A DNA stretch of 64,000 nucleotides from Spirochaetae bacterium HGW-Spirochaetae-1 (GCA_002839375.1 PGXY01000003.1:343863-407862), one strand, 5' to 3'. Shown: positions 46,660 to 55,631, counted from the first letter of the stretch. Numbers and translations: made by a program. The notes: generated by a model not told the origin, from the sequence alone.

Positions 46660-47130
46660 ATGAAAAAAACATACCTGGCGAAAAACAGCGTTCTTTTTTT
46701 ATCGGTGATCTTCATCACGGTCATGACCGCCGCATGCGGGAAAAAATCCACGGCAGTGCAATTTAACTTCACCAGTCATAAAGACGGCTCCGTGGTCTCC
46801 CGCTCCCTGCCGCTGAAGATGAGCGGCACCGTGGTCAACTATGACAAACTGGATGCCAAATTGAAAAATAATCTTCATGTATATCTCATTGAACAGAGCA
46901 CAAAGGAAAAGATATGGCATATTGAACCGGAAGGCACCCTTGACAGCAAGGGCATCTGGCGAGCCATCACCTGGCTGGGAAACCCCCGGCAGGGAAATCA
47001 CAACATATTCAACGTATGCGTATTTGCCACAGATGAAATTCTGGAACTGAATGACGGAGATCATCCCGTAAAAGAAAAGACCGACTTCCTGGGCGAGGCA
47101 TGTATCACGGTCAGACGCGTGGACCGCTGA
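46660..47130 (+). CDS. Putative lipoprotein, unknown function
   Basis: Lipoprotein of 156 residues: signal peptide with lipobox TAAC (cysteine 26, then GKKS). The mature part has a beta-sandwich look (FNFTSHKDGSVVSRSLPLKMSGTVVNY, LHVYLIEQSTKEKIWHIEPEG, HNIFNVCVFATDEI), similar to cohesin- or fibronectin-type modules that begin with 'SPKDG..V'. No named family. It ends 10 bases from the convergent mobB. Confidence 0.65.
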   Translation: MKKTYLAKNSVLFLSVIFITVMTAACGKKSTAVQFNFTSHKDGSVVSRSLPLKMSGTVVNYDKLDAKLKNNLHVYLIEQSTKEKIWHIEPEGTLDSKGIWRAITWLGNPRQGNHNIFNVCVFATDEILELNDGDHPVKEKTDFLGEACITVRRVDR

Positions 47131-47140
47131 AAAATTCCTT

Positions 47141-47641
47141 TCATGTATTCGTTGTTTTCAGGATAAGGTCCTCGATGCCGCGGAGGATTCCCTCCACGTC
47201 ATCACGCCTGTACTGAGGTAAAACCGTCTCAAGACTATTATCCGAGGCAACAAGGAGAATATTATCCACTCCTGACAGAAAGAGCGGGTCTTCCGAAGAA
47301 TCGCCGACGACCTCTATTTTCTGTGTATCGCCTTCCTTGTATCCTTCAATGATCACCAGGTCCGAATGTGAGAAATAACGCTGTGCCAGCTCCAGGGGGG
47401 TCATATCATCATCAATAGTGGAGATCAGACTGAATTTTTTTCCGCTGGTAATGGCACTGGAAAAAGCGCCGGCTTCCCTGTGGCGGTACGAATCCTTGCC
47501 GGGATGGTCCATTTCATAATCATGTCGGATGCTCTTAATAGTGGAAACCTTCAGGCCTCCACGCGTATAATGGCGCACAAGTTTCTCTACCAGGGTAGTT
47601 TTGCCCGAATTAGATCTGCCAACGACAGCGAATATCTTCAT
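47141..47641 (-). CDS. mobB: Molybdopterin-guanine dinucleotide biosynthesis adapter MobB
   Basis: P-loop GTPase-like protein of 166 residues. Walker A is VVGRSNSGKTTL at the very N-terminus; DLVIIEGYKEG is the second conserved block. MobB binds MobA and improves molybdenum-cofactor guanylation. The start at 47641 (MKIFAVVG) matches the family; upstream codons to 47665 are open. It is divergent from mobA with 195 bases between the chosen starts. Together with the AOR/MoaD pair it indicates an active pterin-cofactor metabolism, although AOR itself normally uses non-nucleotide pterin. Confidence 0.9.
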   Translation of the reverse strand: MKIFAVVGRSNSGKTTLVEKLVRHYTRGGLKVSTIKSIRHDYEMDHPGKDSYRHREAGAFSSAITSGKKFSLISTIDDDMTPLELAQRYFSHSDLVIIEGYKEGDTQKIEVVGDSSEDPLFLSGVDNILLVASDNSLETVLPQYRRDDVEGILRGIEDLILKTTNT

Positions 47642-47836
47642 TGCTATGGTTCCCGCCTTTCTCATGCCCTGTGCATACAGACTTCATAAACCATTCCCGG
47701 TTTGTATGCGCGGTCGTACTTTTCACGGGACACCCTGGCCTATATCGGGCGTTTTATCAAATGATTTTTAATAAAAAAATCATTGAATGATTCAATGACT
47801 CTTTCGTATGGTGTTAAAAAAAAGGAATCTGTTACC

Positions 47837-48412
47837 ATGACTGATACTAATATTACCCGCGCCTATATTATCGCCGGCGGCAGGAGCAGCCGTTTCGGCA
47901 GGGACAAATCCCTCTATGAATTCAATGGAAAGCCCATGATCATGCATGTCTACGATGCCCTGTCCCCCGTATTCCAAGAGATATCCATCATCGCCGATGA
48001 AGGGGATAAATATTCAATTCCCGGCGTGAAAGTGTATCCCGACATCATTCCAGGTCTTGGCCCCATAGGCGGAGTATATTCCGCTCTATGCAATTGTGAA
48101 AACGGCAGGGCCTTTGTAGTTCCCTGCGACATGCCCTTTCTGAATTCTTCATTAATAGCCTACATGGCCTCTATCCCGCCACAATATGACGTGATAGTGC
48201 CCATGCTTGACGGACATTATCAGCCGCTTCATGCCATTTATTCAACTTCCTGCATCAAACCTATAAAACAGCTCATCGATGCCGGTAAAGGAAAACTCAT
48301 TGATTTTTATAACAATGCCGAAATTCGTGTCATCGGTGAGGATGAGATCACATTTTATGACGATCCCTATAAGGTGTTCAGAAACATAAATTACACCGAT
48401 GACCTGCATTAA
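47837..48412 (+). CDS. mobA: Molybdenum cofactor guanylyltransferase MobA
   Basis: Nucleotidyltransferase of 191 residues that attaches GMP to molybdopterin. Signature AYIIAGGRSSRFGRDKSLYEFNGKPM at the N-terminus and the metal site VVPCDMPFLNS near residue 95. The start at 47837 (MTDTNITRAY) has AAAGGAA nine bases upstream. Divergent from mobB. Some family members transfer CMP; the LxGG.S.R.G.dKa pattern here fits MobA, but the specificity residue is not certain. Confidence 0.9.
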   Translation: MTDTNITRAYIIAGGRSSRFGRDKSLYEFNGKPMIMHVYDALSPVFQEISIIADEGDKYSIPGVKVYPDIIPGLGPIGGVYSALCNCENGRAFVVPCDMPFLNSSLIAYMASIPPQYDVIVPMLDGHYQPLHAIYSTSCIKPIKQLIDAGKGKLIDFYNNAEIRVIGEDEITFYDDPYKVFRNINYTDDLH

Positions 48413-48545
48413 CAGGGCCCCTTTGGGAACTGAATTACGGTGCTGTAAATTAACTTGATTATTTTAGTAATTTATCGTAAAATTACTTTACAGTATTGAG
48501 ACTGAACCTATATGTGAGTCATCATAAACCATCAGCGGTGCTAAT

Positions 48546-50000
48546 ATGGAGTTATCCGAAAATCAATTTTTATCGTCAGACGACGGGAGACCAAAAGAGG
48601 AATGCGGCATTTTCGGCATCTTCGGTCATCCTAAAGCCGCAAATCTCGCATACCTGGGTCTTTACGCCCTTCAGCACCGGGGACAGGAATCGGCCGGCAT
48701 TGCCTCATCGGACGGTAATCACATAGTCCGGTATGCCGGCATGGGCAAAGTCATAGACGTATTCGAACCGAAGCACATGGACAACCTGCAGGGTGACCGG
48801 GCCATCGGGCACAACAGGTACAGCACCACGGGATCATCCTATCTCAGGAACGCCCAGCCTTTTCGCGCCGAATCGAACCTTGGGCCCATTGTACTGGCGC
48901 ATAACGGCAATCTATCCAATGCGGGAACTCTCCGCTTCGAGCTCGAACAAAAAGGACACATCTTCCAGACAACCATAGATTCAGAAGTCATCGTTCACCT
49001 CATGGCCCGCTCCGGCATAAAAGATTTCCTTGAAGCCCTCATTCACTCGCTGAAACAGGTAAAGGGCGCCTATTCCCTTCTCATAATGAATCGTGAAAAA
49101 ATCTATGCCGTGCGGGATCCCCACGGACTTCGGCCATTGGTCCTGGGAAAAGTACAGGGCGCCTACTGCGTGGCCTCGGAGACCTGCGCCTTCGATATCG
49201 TCGATGCCGAGTACCTCCGCGAAATACATCCCGGCGAACTGGTGGAACTCTCCAGCTATGGCATCAAGTCCTACTATCCCTTTGAAAAACAGCCCGAATC
49301 GCTCTGCGTTTTCGAATATATCTACTTCTCACGGCCCGACAGCATCATATTCGGAGAATCGGTTCACGAGATGCGCATCCAGCTGGGCCGCATGCTGGCC
49401 CGGCAGGCTCCCGTGGAAGCCGACATAGTAGTACCCATACCGGACTCATCCGTATCGGCGGCCATCGGGTACGCCCGGGAATCGAACATTCCCTATGAGC
49501 TTGCAATGATACGGAGCCATTACATCGGCAGGACATTCATCGAGCCGGAACAGCGCATCCGTGACTTCGGCGTAAAAATTAAATTCAACGTGGTCCGCTC
49601 AGCCGTCGAAGGCAAAAAGATCGTTGTTGTCGACGACTCCATCATGCGCGGCACCACCATGCGGAAGATTATAAAAATGTTCCGCAATGCCGGCGCCAAG
49701 GAGATTCATGTACGCATATCATCACCGCCCACGCGCTTTCCCTGCTTCTACGGAATAGACATACCGACACGCAAGGAGCTCATCGCCGCATCGCACACCA
49801 TCGAGGAGATACGGAAATATCTGCGCGTCGATTCCATCGAATACATGACCGTTGAAACCATGCTGCAGGCTATTGACCGTCCCAAAATGGGCTTCTGCAC
49901 GGCCTGTTTCGACAGCAATTATCCTTCTCCCCTGGATGACTGCGCTGAAGAGAACCAGAAATATCTCTTCGAGGATATGAGTTGCAGCGAGTACTATTAG
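48546..50000 (+). CDS. purF: Amidophosphoribosyltransferase
   Basis: First enzyme of purine synthesis: glutamine plus PRPP gives phosphoribosylamine. Of 484 residues; the N-terminal nucleophile is Cys20 (EECGIFGIFG), exposed after removal of a 19-residue propeptide. PRPP site VVVDDSIMRGTTMRKII is intact. Cysteines in ESLCVFEY, RFPCFYG and GFCTACFDSNYP match the [4Fe-4S] ligands of the Bacillus-type enzyme, which make it oxygen sensitive. No other pur gene is adjacent. A nested inverted repeat (CTGTAAA...TTTACAG enclosing AGTAATTT/AAATTACT, 48444-48493) lies about 50 bases upstream and may be a control site. Confidence 0.95.
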   Translation: MELSENQFLSSDDGRPKEECGIFGIFGHPKAANLAYLGLYALQHRGQESAGIASSDGNHIVRYAGMGKVIDVFEPKHMDNLQGDRAIGHNRYSTTGSSYLRNAQPFRAESNLGPIVLAHNGNLSNAGTLRFELEQKGHIFQTTIDSEVIVHLMARSGIKDFLEALIHSLKQVKGAYSLLIMNREKIYAVRDPHGLRPLVLGKVQGAYCVASETCAFDIVDAEYLREIHPGELVELSSYGIKSYYPFEKQPESLCVFEYIYFSRPDSIIFGESVHEMRIQLGRMLARQAPVEADIVVPIPDSSVSAAIGYARESNIPYELAMIRSHYIGRTFIEPEQRIRDFGVKIKFNVVRSAVEGKKIVVVDDSIMRGTTMRKIIKMFRNAGAKEIHVRISSPPTRFPCFYGIDIPTRKELIAASHTIEEIRKYLRVDSIEYMTVETMLQAIDRPKMGFCTACFDSNYPSPLDDCAEENQKYLFEDMSCSEYY

Positions 50001-50075
50001 AAAATACACGCAAATTAATTACTTGACGGAAACAAGACGCTGATATTCTTTGTTTTAGTATATGGTTGAGTACCT

Positions 50076-50148
50076 AGGTGACTAGCTCAATTGGTAGAGC
50101 AGCGGTCTCCAAAACCGCAGGTTGGGGGTTCGAGACCCTCGTCACCTG
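50076..50148 (+). tRNA. tRNA-Trp (anticodon CCA)
   Basis: A 73-base cloverleaf: acceptor AGGTGAC pairs with GTCACCT, discriminator G, anticodon stem GCGGT/ACCGC with loop CTCCAAA giving anticodon CCA. T-arm has GGTTCGA. 3' CCA not encoded. Confidence 0.96.
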
Positions 50149-50153
50149 CATAC

Positions 50154-50190
50154 GTGGACGTTTTCGAACTATCGGAAACGTCCACTTTGT
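50154..50190 (+). terminator. Rho-independent terminator behind tRNA-Trp
   Basis: GTGGACGTTT at 50154-50163 pairs exactly with AAACGTCCAC at 50176-50185; TTTGTTTA follows. Six bases past the tRNA end. Confidence 0.8.
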
Positions 50191-50391
50191 TTATAGACGA
50201 AACTTCTTCCCACATGAAAAATGCAAAGCGTTTCTTCCATGAAATGGTGACCCGTCGCCATTAGATACTACGGCATTCGGAACCAATTCATGATGCTTTT
50301 TGTCACTGCAAGTTCATGCATTCCGGTTTTTAATTAACGACCCCCACCAGAGGTGGGAGTTGTAGCGATATGCTTCCAGGAACAAAGATTA

Positions 50392-51348
50392 CTATTGCGG
50401 TTTCACAGGCATAATTGTTCTGACCGTTTCTGACGATGAATACTTCGGCCTGAACCCCAGTTCCTTTCCTATTTTACTGACATCCATGGAGAGGGGATAC
50501 CTGATATAATCCACCTGCGCCTTTCCAAAGGGTACAATACGCAGGCTATAGAGGAGCTGTACCAGGGGATAGATGAGCCACGCCGGGAGTGAGATCATGG
50601 GTTTGCCCAGCTCCCGCGCGAGCGCCGAATAGCGAAGCCCTTTATCGGCGGCGAGATTGAAGGCTCCCTTCACTTTTTTTACCGCCGCAAGATAAAAGGC
50701 CTCGGCAGCATCGTCCTCGTGAATGAACTGCATGATGGGATCATACCCCCGTACGCCGATGATGACGGGATCCTTCATAGATTTCGATGTCGTATTTTTC
50801 GCGTTGGGACCCATAACGATGCACGGCCGCATTATAACCGCTTCACAGCCATGATCGCTCCTTATGAAATCGGAAAGCAGCTTTTCAATTTCCGCTTTAT
50901 TCTCTGAATAGGGGAATCCCGGTGTGGAGCGAATCGGGGCGGTCTCGGGAAGATAGTCCGGCGTGCCTTCAAAAAAACCATAAGCGCAGTCCGAACTGGC
51001 CACAACCAGTTTTTTAATTTTCATTTTTCCGCAGACATCTATCACGTTCTTCGTTCCGTTGACATCGACGTCAAATTCAAAGTCAGGATCACGCGTAGGA
51101 TTGGCGATAAAGGCCAGATGTATGATGGTATCGACCCCTTCATCTCCCACAATTGACATCATGCTTTCTTTATCGCGTATGTCACAAAAATAATATTTAT
51201 ACTTTTCCGGCAGGTCCACCGATGGCTGCATTATATCCATGCATATTATCTTTGTGAAAACCGTATCGCTTCGCAGCCTTTCCACAAGGCGACTGCCGAT
51301 ATAACCGAAGGCCCCTGTTATGCAAAGTACTCTTTTCGATCCAGCCAT
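50392..51348 (-). CDS. NAD-dependent epimerase/dehydratase (extended SDR)
   Basis: Extended short-chain dehydrogenase of 318 residues. Nucleotide-binding CITGAFGYIGSRL at the N-terminus, DIRD acidic patch, active-site YSENK (tyrosine and lysine) and a preceding SSDCAY with the catalytic serine. Substrates of this group are usually nucleotide-sugars or 3-hydroxy-type acyl compounds; neither can be selected here. It is the last gene of the MDR/transketolase operon, 55 bases after the SCP2-like gene, with AGGAGAAGGG as ribosome site. Confidence 0.85.
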   Translation of the reverse strand: MAGSKRVLCITGAFGYIGSRLVERLRSDTVFTKIICMDIMQPSVDLPEKYKYYFCDIRDKESMMSIVGDEGVDTIIHLAFIANPTRDPDFEFDVDVNGTKNVIDVCGKMKIKKLVVASSDCAYGFFEGTPDYLPETAPIRSTPGFPYSENKAEIEKLLSDFIRSDHGCEAVIMRPCIVMGPNAKNTTSKSMKDPVIIGVRGYDPIMQFIHEDDAAEAFYLAAVKKVKGAFNLAADKGLRYSALARELGKPMISLPAWLIYPLVQLLYSLRIVPFGKAQVDYIRYPLSMDVSKIGKELGFRPKYSSSETVRTIMPVKPQ

Positions 51349-51403
51349 ACCCTTCTCCTTTGATTATTCTTTTTAATACAGAAATCGTGATTCCGCTTTA
51401 CAT

Positions 51404-52183
51404 TTACATGATAAGAGACTGTATCCTCATCATGAAAGTACCGATGTCCCTTGCGTATTCGGGGGACCCCTCCAGCGACAGATACCCTTTTTCAACGGCA
51501 ACAACCATGTTTATGTCATTAAGAATAATGGGCAGGGCCTCGTCGATACTGCGGAATTTCATATGGACAAAGGGCTGGCGTCTTCCGCATATCCCCGGAC
51601 CGGCCTGTGACTTCCCGGCCTTTACACGCAGATAGGCGGCCATTTCCTCATTACCCGCCACGGAAAACTGGTAAATGCGCTCCGGCTGTTTCGATGTCCA
51701 TTTTTTCATTTCCGGATCACCCAGCTTGTTGAACTGGCTCAACGACGCCGCCATCATGTACAGGGTCAACTTGACCTTCATCCTTTTTTTGTCCGGATCA
51801 CCGGGACGTGCCGTGGGCATGAGCAGCGTCAGATTCATGAGAAGGGCCAGCACCTTAAGAAGCAGGGAAAACTTTAAGAGACCCTTTATCCTGAAAAGGG
51901 CCGGCTTGCCTCCCAGCATCCTGACCATTCGTCCCACGCTGCCGAAGACGAAGGAAATATCGGGGTTTTCCCATATCCCCCGGACTACCTCGAGTCCGCC
52001 GCCGCTGAAACGAAGATAAGAACCCACATCGCCTTCAGGATCACGAGCGTGAAACTGAACCACAGCCTCGACACCCTCAAACTTTTTCCTCACTGCCGGG
52101 TTTTCTTTCAGGACGACCTTGAGTAATGGAAAAAGCGCATTGAGAACCAGTTCCGCCGCCAGCCTTTCATCGTGCGATGCCAT
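51404..52183 (-). CDS. Tandem SCP2-like domain protein
   Basis: Protein of 259 residues made of two SCP2-like halves. The first (about 30-130) has VGSYLRFSGGGLEVVRGIWENPDISFVFGSVGRMVRMLGGKPALFRIKG in pieces; the second (about 150-255) has DIN-MVVAVEKGYLSLEGSPEYARDIGTFM. A hydrophobic helix (LLLKVLALLMNLTLLM) joins them. SCP2 folds bind lipids or acyl chains. Start ATG 52183 sits one base after the transketolase stop at 52185 and GGAGGA is 11 bases upstream, so translation is coupled. Its role in a carbohydrate-type operon is unclear. Confidence 0.65.
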   Translation of the reverse strand: MASHDERLAAELVLNALFPLLKVVLKENPAVRKKFEGVEAVVQFHARDPEGDVGSYLRFSGGGLEVVRGIWENPDISFVFGSVGRMVRMLGGKPALFRIKGLLKFSLLLKVLALLMNLTLLMPTARPGDPDKKRMKVKLTLYMMAASLSQFNKLGDPEMKKWTSKQPERIYQFSVAGNEEMAAYLRVKAGKSQAGPGICGRRQPFVHMKFRSIDEALPIILNDINMVVAVEKGYLSLEGSPEYARDIGTFMMRIQSLIM

Positions 52184-52184
52184 A

Positions 52185-53195
52185 TCAGAAATTATCCTCC
52201 CAGTTGTCATCATCCTCGAAATCCCTGCCCATGATCTCCCTGACCTTTTCCATAATTCCGTCGGCGTCCAGTTTATAATGGGAATAAAGATCTTCCGGAT
52301 ATCCCACGATAGAAAAGCAGTCAGGTATCCCAACCCGCGTAAACACGCAGGACTTCCCGTATTCGGCGATTACTTCGGAAACAGCGCTTCCCAGTCCCCC
52401 GTAAATGTTATGGTCCTCGCAGGTGATAATTCTCCGTGTTTCCGTCACGGCCTTACGAATGATGTCCTCATCGAGGGGCTTGATAGTATGCATATTGATC
52501 ACACGAACGCTGATGCCGTCGTTCTTCTGGAGCATCCGCGCAGCCTCCAGCGCCTGCAGCACCGTCACTCCGCAGCAGATGAGCGTAATATCCGTCCCGG
52601 GATGCATCTCCAGGGCCTTTCCTATTTCAAAACCATAATCATCACTCGTATGGCAATTTGGCTCAAACCCCCGCCCGATACGGATATACACTGGACCGGG
52701 ACGGTCGATGCAGGCCTTTATCGCGTTGGCGCATTCGATACCGTCAGCCGGTATGATGACCGTCATATTCGCCATAGATCGCGTAATTGCGATGTCTTCC
52801 GTGCACTGATGCGTGGTCCCGGCCTGACCAAAGGAAATGCCCCCGTGCGTGGCGATGATTTTAACATTGAGTTTCTGATAACAAATATCCGTCCTGACCT
52901 GTTCCGCTGCCCTCATGGTGGTGAATACCGCCATGGTCGACACAAAGGGCATAAATCCCGCCTTCGCAAGTCCTGCAGCCATACCGAACATGTTTTGTTC
53001 CGCTATCCCCGCGTTGAAAAACCTTTTAGGAAATTTTGCAGCGAATTCCCCGATCTTCGTCGATTTCGCCAGGTCTGCCGAAAGACCGACTATGTCCTCA
53101 TTTGTCTCTCCCAGGGCACACAGTACCCTGCCATATATCTCTGCCTGTGTCATGGTATTCGCGTCATAGACATTCCACGTCAATCCCACCGCCAT
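52185..53195 (-). CDS. Transketolase, C-terminal (pyrimidine-binding) subunit
   Basis: Second half of a split transketolase, 336 residues. Contains the pyrimidine-binding domain with the catalytic glutamate (FFNAGIAEQNMFGMAAGLAKAG), the motif ATHGGISFGQAGTTHQCTEDIAI and the C-terminal domain (GCGVTVLQALEAA). It forms a heterodimer with the N-terminal subunit encoded upstream. Split transketolases occur in archaea, Thermotogales and Clostridia and also in special sugar operons. A 78-base inverted-repeat element lies in the 128-base gap between the two subunit genes. Confidence 0.92.
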   Translation of the reverse strand: MAVGLTWNVYDANTMTQAEIYGRVLCALGETNEDIVGLSADLAKSTKIGEFAAKFPKRFFNAGIAEQNMFGMAAGLAKAGFMPFVSTMAVFTTMRAAEQVRTDICYQKLNVKIIATHGGISFGQAGTTHQCTEDIAITRSMANMTVIIPADGIECANAIKACIDRPGPVYIRIGRGFEPNCHTSDDYGFEIGKALEMHPGTDITLICCGVTVLQALEAARMLQKNDGISVRVINMHTIKPLDEDIIRKAVTETRRIITCEDHNIYGGLGSAVSEVIAEYGKSCVFTRVGIPDCFSIVGYPEDLYSHYKLDADGIMEKVREIMGRDFEDDDNWEDNF

Positions 53196-53220
53196 GATAA
53201 ACCTCCCGGATATTATTTAT

Positions 53221-53298
53221 GGGAACCTCTAAAAATCAGGTTTTCCATATGCCTGTGCCCACAAGGGAACTTCCAAAAACAAATTTTTAGAGGTGCCC
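53221..53298. repeat. 78-base element with 16-base terminal inverted repeats
   Basis: GGGAACCTCTAAAAAT at 53221-53236 and its complement with one mismatch at 53283-53298. A third similar stretch, GGGAACTTCC, is inside. It lies inside an operon between the transketolase subunit genes. Looks like a small MITE; may also reduce transcription of the second subunit. Confidence 0.65.
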
Positions 53299-53323
53299 TT
53301 ATTGTTCTGTTTCCAAAACACCG

Positions 53324-54163
53324 TCAACCTATGACGGAACTTTCTATCAACTGTTTTGCCTCAACTATTTTATCTGAATCGAGGCCGCCATAATGCCAGC
53401 GCACGTCGTTTTCCATGAAACCGATGCCCTTACCTTTAACGGTATGCGCAATTATAACCACGGGAGCCCCGGTCTCGGCCTGCGCCTCCTCGATTGCCTG
53501 CGACAATTCCCTGAAACTGTGTCCGTCAACTTCCTTTACAATGAATCCAAAAGATTTCCATTTATCGGCAAAGGGCTCCACGGCCATAACCTCTTCAGTC
53601 GAACCGTCCACGCAAAGACGGTTTCTGTCTATAAAAGTGATCAGGTTCGTAGTTTTATAGTGGGAAGCCGCCATGGCTGCCTCCCATACGGACCCTTCAT
53701 TACATTCTCCGTCACCGAGAATGCAGTAGGTGCGCCATGACTTGCCGCGCAGCCTCGCTCCCAGGGCCAATCCCACGGCCATGGACAGACCGTGGCCCAG
53801 GGACCCGGTTGAAACATCGACTCCTTTTACCTTTTGTCCATCAAGGTGCATACCGAAGGGCGAATTAAACTTGTTAAAGTCTCTCAGCAATTCAAAATCG
53901 AAATAGCCGAGGCGCGCTAGAAGCGGGGCAAATCCTACGCCGGCGTGGCCCTTGCTCAGTATCAGCCTGTCCCGGTCCGGCATATCGGGATTCTTTGGAT
54001 CAATTTTCATATACCTGTAATAAAGCAGGATCATAATTTCGACCATGCTGAGGGCGCCGCCTATATGTGCGCCCCCGGCCCAGAATGTCACGTCTACCGT
54101 ATCCATCCTCAGCGTTTTCGCGTGCTGTCGCAGCTTGATGATTTCTTCGTCTGTAACTGGCAT
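53324..54163 (-). CDS. Transketolase, N-terminal (TPP-binding) subunit
   Basis: First half of the split enzyme, 279 residues. The thiamine diphosphate motif GDGECNEGSVWEAAMAASHY is present (GDG...N), as are HIGGALSMVEIMILLYY and STGSLGHGLSMAVGLALG. Together with the downstream subunit it moves two-carbon ketol units between sugar phosphates, or acts on a special ketose. It follows the zinc dehydrogenase by 59 bases. The presence of a dehydrogenase and epimerase rather than pentose-phosphate genes suggests a dedicated catabolic or biosynthetic role. Confidence 0.92.
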   Translation of the reverse strand: MPVTDEEIIKLRQHAKTLRMDTVDVTFWAGGAHIGGALSMVEIMILLYYRYMKIDPKNPDMPDRDRLILSKGHAGVGFAPLLARLGYFDFELLRDFNKFNSPFGMHLDGQKVKGVDVSTGSLGHGLSMAVGLALGARLRGKSWRTYCILGDGECNEGSVWEAAMAASHYKTTNLITFIDRNRLCVDGSTEEVMAVEPFADKWKSFGFIVKEVDGHSFRELSQAIEEAQAETGAPVVIIAHTVKGKGIGFMENDVRWHYGGLDSDKIVEAKQLIESSVIG

Positions 54164-54222
54164 GATGCACTCCTTATTGTAATATCATTTAAAGCGGAAT
54201 AATCGTACCGATAAATTCACGG

Positions 54223-55422
54223 TCATTCCATCTCGAGTATGGTCTTGATATTATTACCCGTGCCGCTTTTGATAAATTTGAAAGCCTCGCGATAACGCGA
54301 AAGAGGGAACCGGTGTGTGATAAACTTTTCAAAACCCACCCTGCCCTCCCGGGCCATCCTGACGGTAAGATCGAATGTGCTGATGTTCTCCCCTTCATAC
54401 ATTTCGCCGCCGTGGGAGTTTACGCCGATGATATTGACTTCCTGGTTCCACACCGGCGTCTGATCAAATCGAACCGGGGACAGCTGGTTGCCGATCATCA
54501 TGTAATCGCCTCTGGCCCTGAGCCATCGGAGAGAATCATGTATGGTAGAGGACTGTCCGACGCAGTCATAAATGAGATCAAAGCCCCCCAGCATATATTT
54601 GTTGCCCAGGGGCCCCCGGTAGAGTCGAGCTCCGGTCATCCCTGCGGCAGCCTCATAAGGATCTCCCTCCAGGATATGATCAGCTCCCATCTGTCCGGCC
54701 AGCTTCTTTTTAAAATCCATTTTCTCGAGGACATAAATTGAACACTCGGGCTGCAGCAGTCGGGCGAACTGTATTACATTCAATCCTATCACACCGGCAC
54801 CGATTACGAGCACCCGTTCACCCTTGCGGGGAAGGCGGCGCAGCACGGCGTGGAGCGATACGGAAGCCGGTTCGATCATGACAGCCGTTTCATCGGAAAT
54901 ATCATCGGGAATTTTTATCAACTGCGAGCTATGCGCTATAAAATGGTCGCCGAATCCGGCACCGAGGTTTACGGGCATGTCACCTTCAGAAAAGTTTTCA
55001 CAGAGAGTATAGTTGCCTTCGCTGCAACTCCTGCACGGCGGTTTTATTTCTTTGATCGAACAGCAGGGAAGATAACGCTGGAGTACAACCCGGTCGCCCG
55101 GAGAAAGGTGCGTGACGCCGTCACCGGTTTCCACAACATTTCCTACCAGTTCATGGCCCATGAAAACCCTGGGAACTCCGGGCAGGGCGGCGATTGAAAT
55201 TCGCGGGTCGGCCTTTACATAGAAAAGCGACATGTCGGCGCCGCAAATACCGGCGATCCGGGTCTTGACTCGCACCCAGTTTTCCCCGGGCAGTGACCTG
55301 TCGGGTATATTCCTGAACCTCACCGGAGAGAGCGGCGAGTAATACACCCGCTGACTCAGCTTCGCCAGTGCTTTTGTAAGTAATATTCGTGGAATACTGA
55401 CCTCAAAAAAGATGGTTTTCAT
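54223..55422 (-). CDS. Zinc-dependent medium-chain dehydrogenase (MDR)
   Basis: MDR-family alcohol/polyol dehydrogenase of 399 residues. Catalytic zinc ligands: Cys in GICGADMS and His/Glu in GHELVG; structural zinc cysteines in CCSIKEIKPPCRSCSEGNYTLC, where the spacing is expanded by an insertion. Rossmann motif VIGAGVIGLNVIQ. It resembles threonine/sorbitol dehydrogenases, but the 40-residue N-terminal extension and the insertion are unlike either. First gene of the operon leading to split transketolase, SCP2-like protein and epimerase. Ribosome site GAGGGA. Two strong palindromes lie in its promoter. Confidence 0.88.
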   Translation of the reverse strand: MKTIFFEVSIPRILLTKALAKLSQRVYYSPLSPVRFRNIPDRSLPGENWVRVKTRIAGICGADMSLFYVKADPRISIAALPGVPRVFMGHELVGNVVETGDGVTHLSPGDRVVLQRYLPCCSIKEIKPPCRSCSEGNYTLCENFSEGDMPVNLGAGFGDHFIAHSSQLIKIPDDISDETAVMIEPASVSLHAVLRRLPRKGERVLVIGAGVIGLNVIQFARLLQPECSIYVLEKMDFKKKLAGQMGADHILEGDPYEAAAGMTGARLYRGPLGNKYMLGGFDLIYDCVGQSSTIHDSLRWLRARGDYMMIGNQLSPVRFDQTPVWNQEVNIIGVNSHGGEMYEGENISTFDLTVRMAREGRVGFEKFITHRFPLSRYREAFKFIKSGTGNNIKTILEME

Positions 55423-55529
55423 AGATTCCCTCGGTTATAAAATTTTGTGCGATTTCTCCGGAGTTCTTTGTCGCCTGTATTTTCACTACTTGTCTTTTTC
55501 TATATAACCTTCCGCGATGTATATTTTGG

Positions 55530-55543
55530 TTGCATGCATGCAA
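55530..55543. promoter_or_regulatory. 14-base perfect palindrome upstream of the MDR operon
   Basis: TTGCATGCATGCAA, fully self-complementary, 108-121 bases before the MDR start. The TTGC...GCAA shape is typical of MarR-family binding sites; a marR gene lies next to it. Confidence 0.6.
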
Positions 55544-55591
55544 TCATTGAATATTTATGTAATAGTTCAATAATTCAGGGATTATTTAATT

Positions 55592-55631
55592 TGTCAAATA
55601 TTATTTGTATATATACAAGTATTATTTGACA
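55592..55631. promoter_or_regulatory. 40-base near-perfect palindrome upstream of the MDR operon
   Basis: Starts TGTCAAATA and ends TATTTGACA, with the centre TTGTATATATACAA (55605-55618). The two 20-base arms match at 18 positions. Likely a double operator for the MarR protein encoded from 55680; it lies just past the marR stop and 170 bases before the MDR start. Confidence 0.6.

Noticed and set aside
52119-53393. 424-codon plus-strand frame opposite the transketolase subunit
   Set aside because: Antisense to conserved thiamine-enzyme motifs and spans several real gene boundaries.
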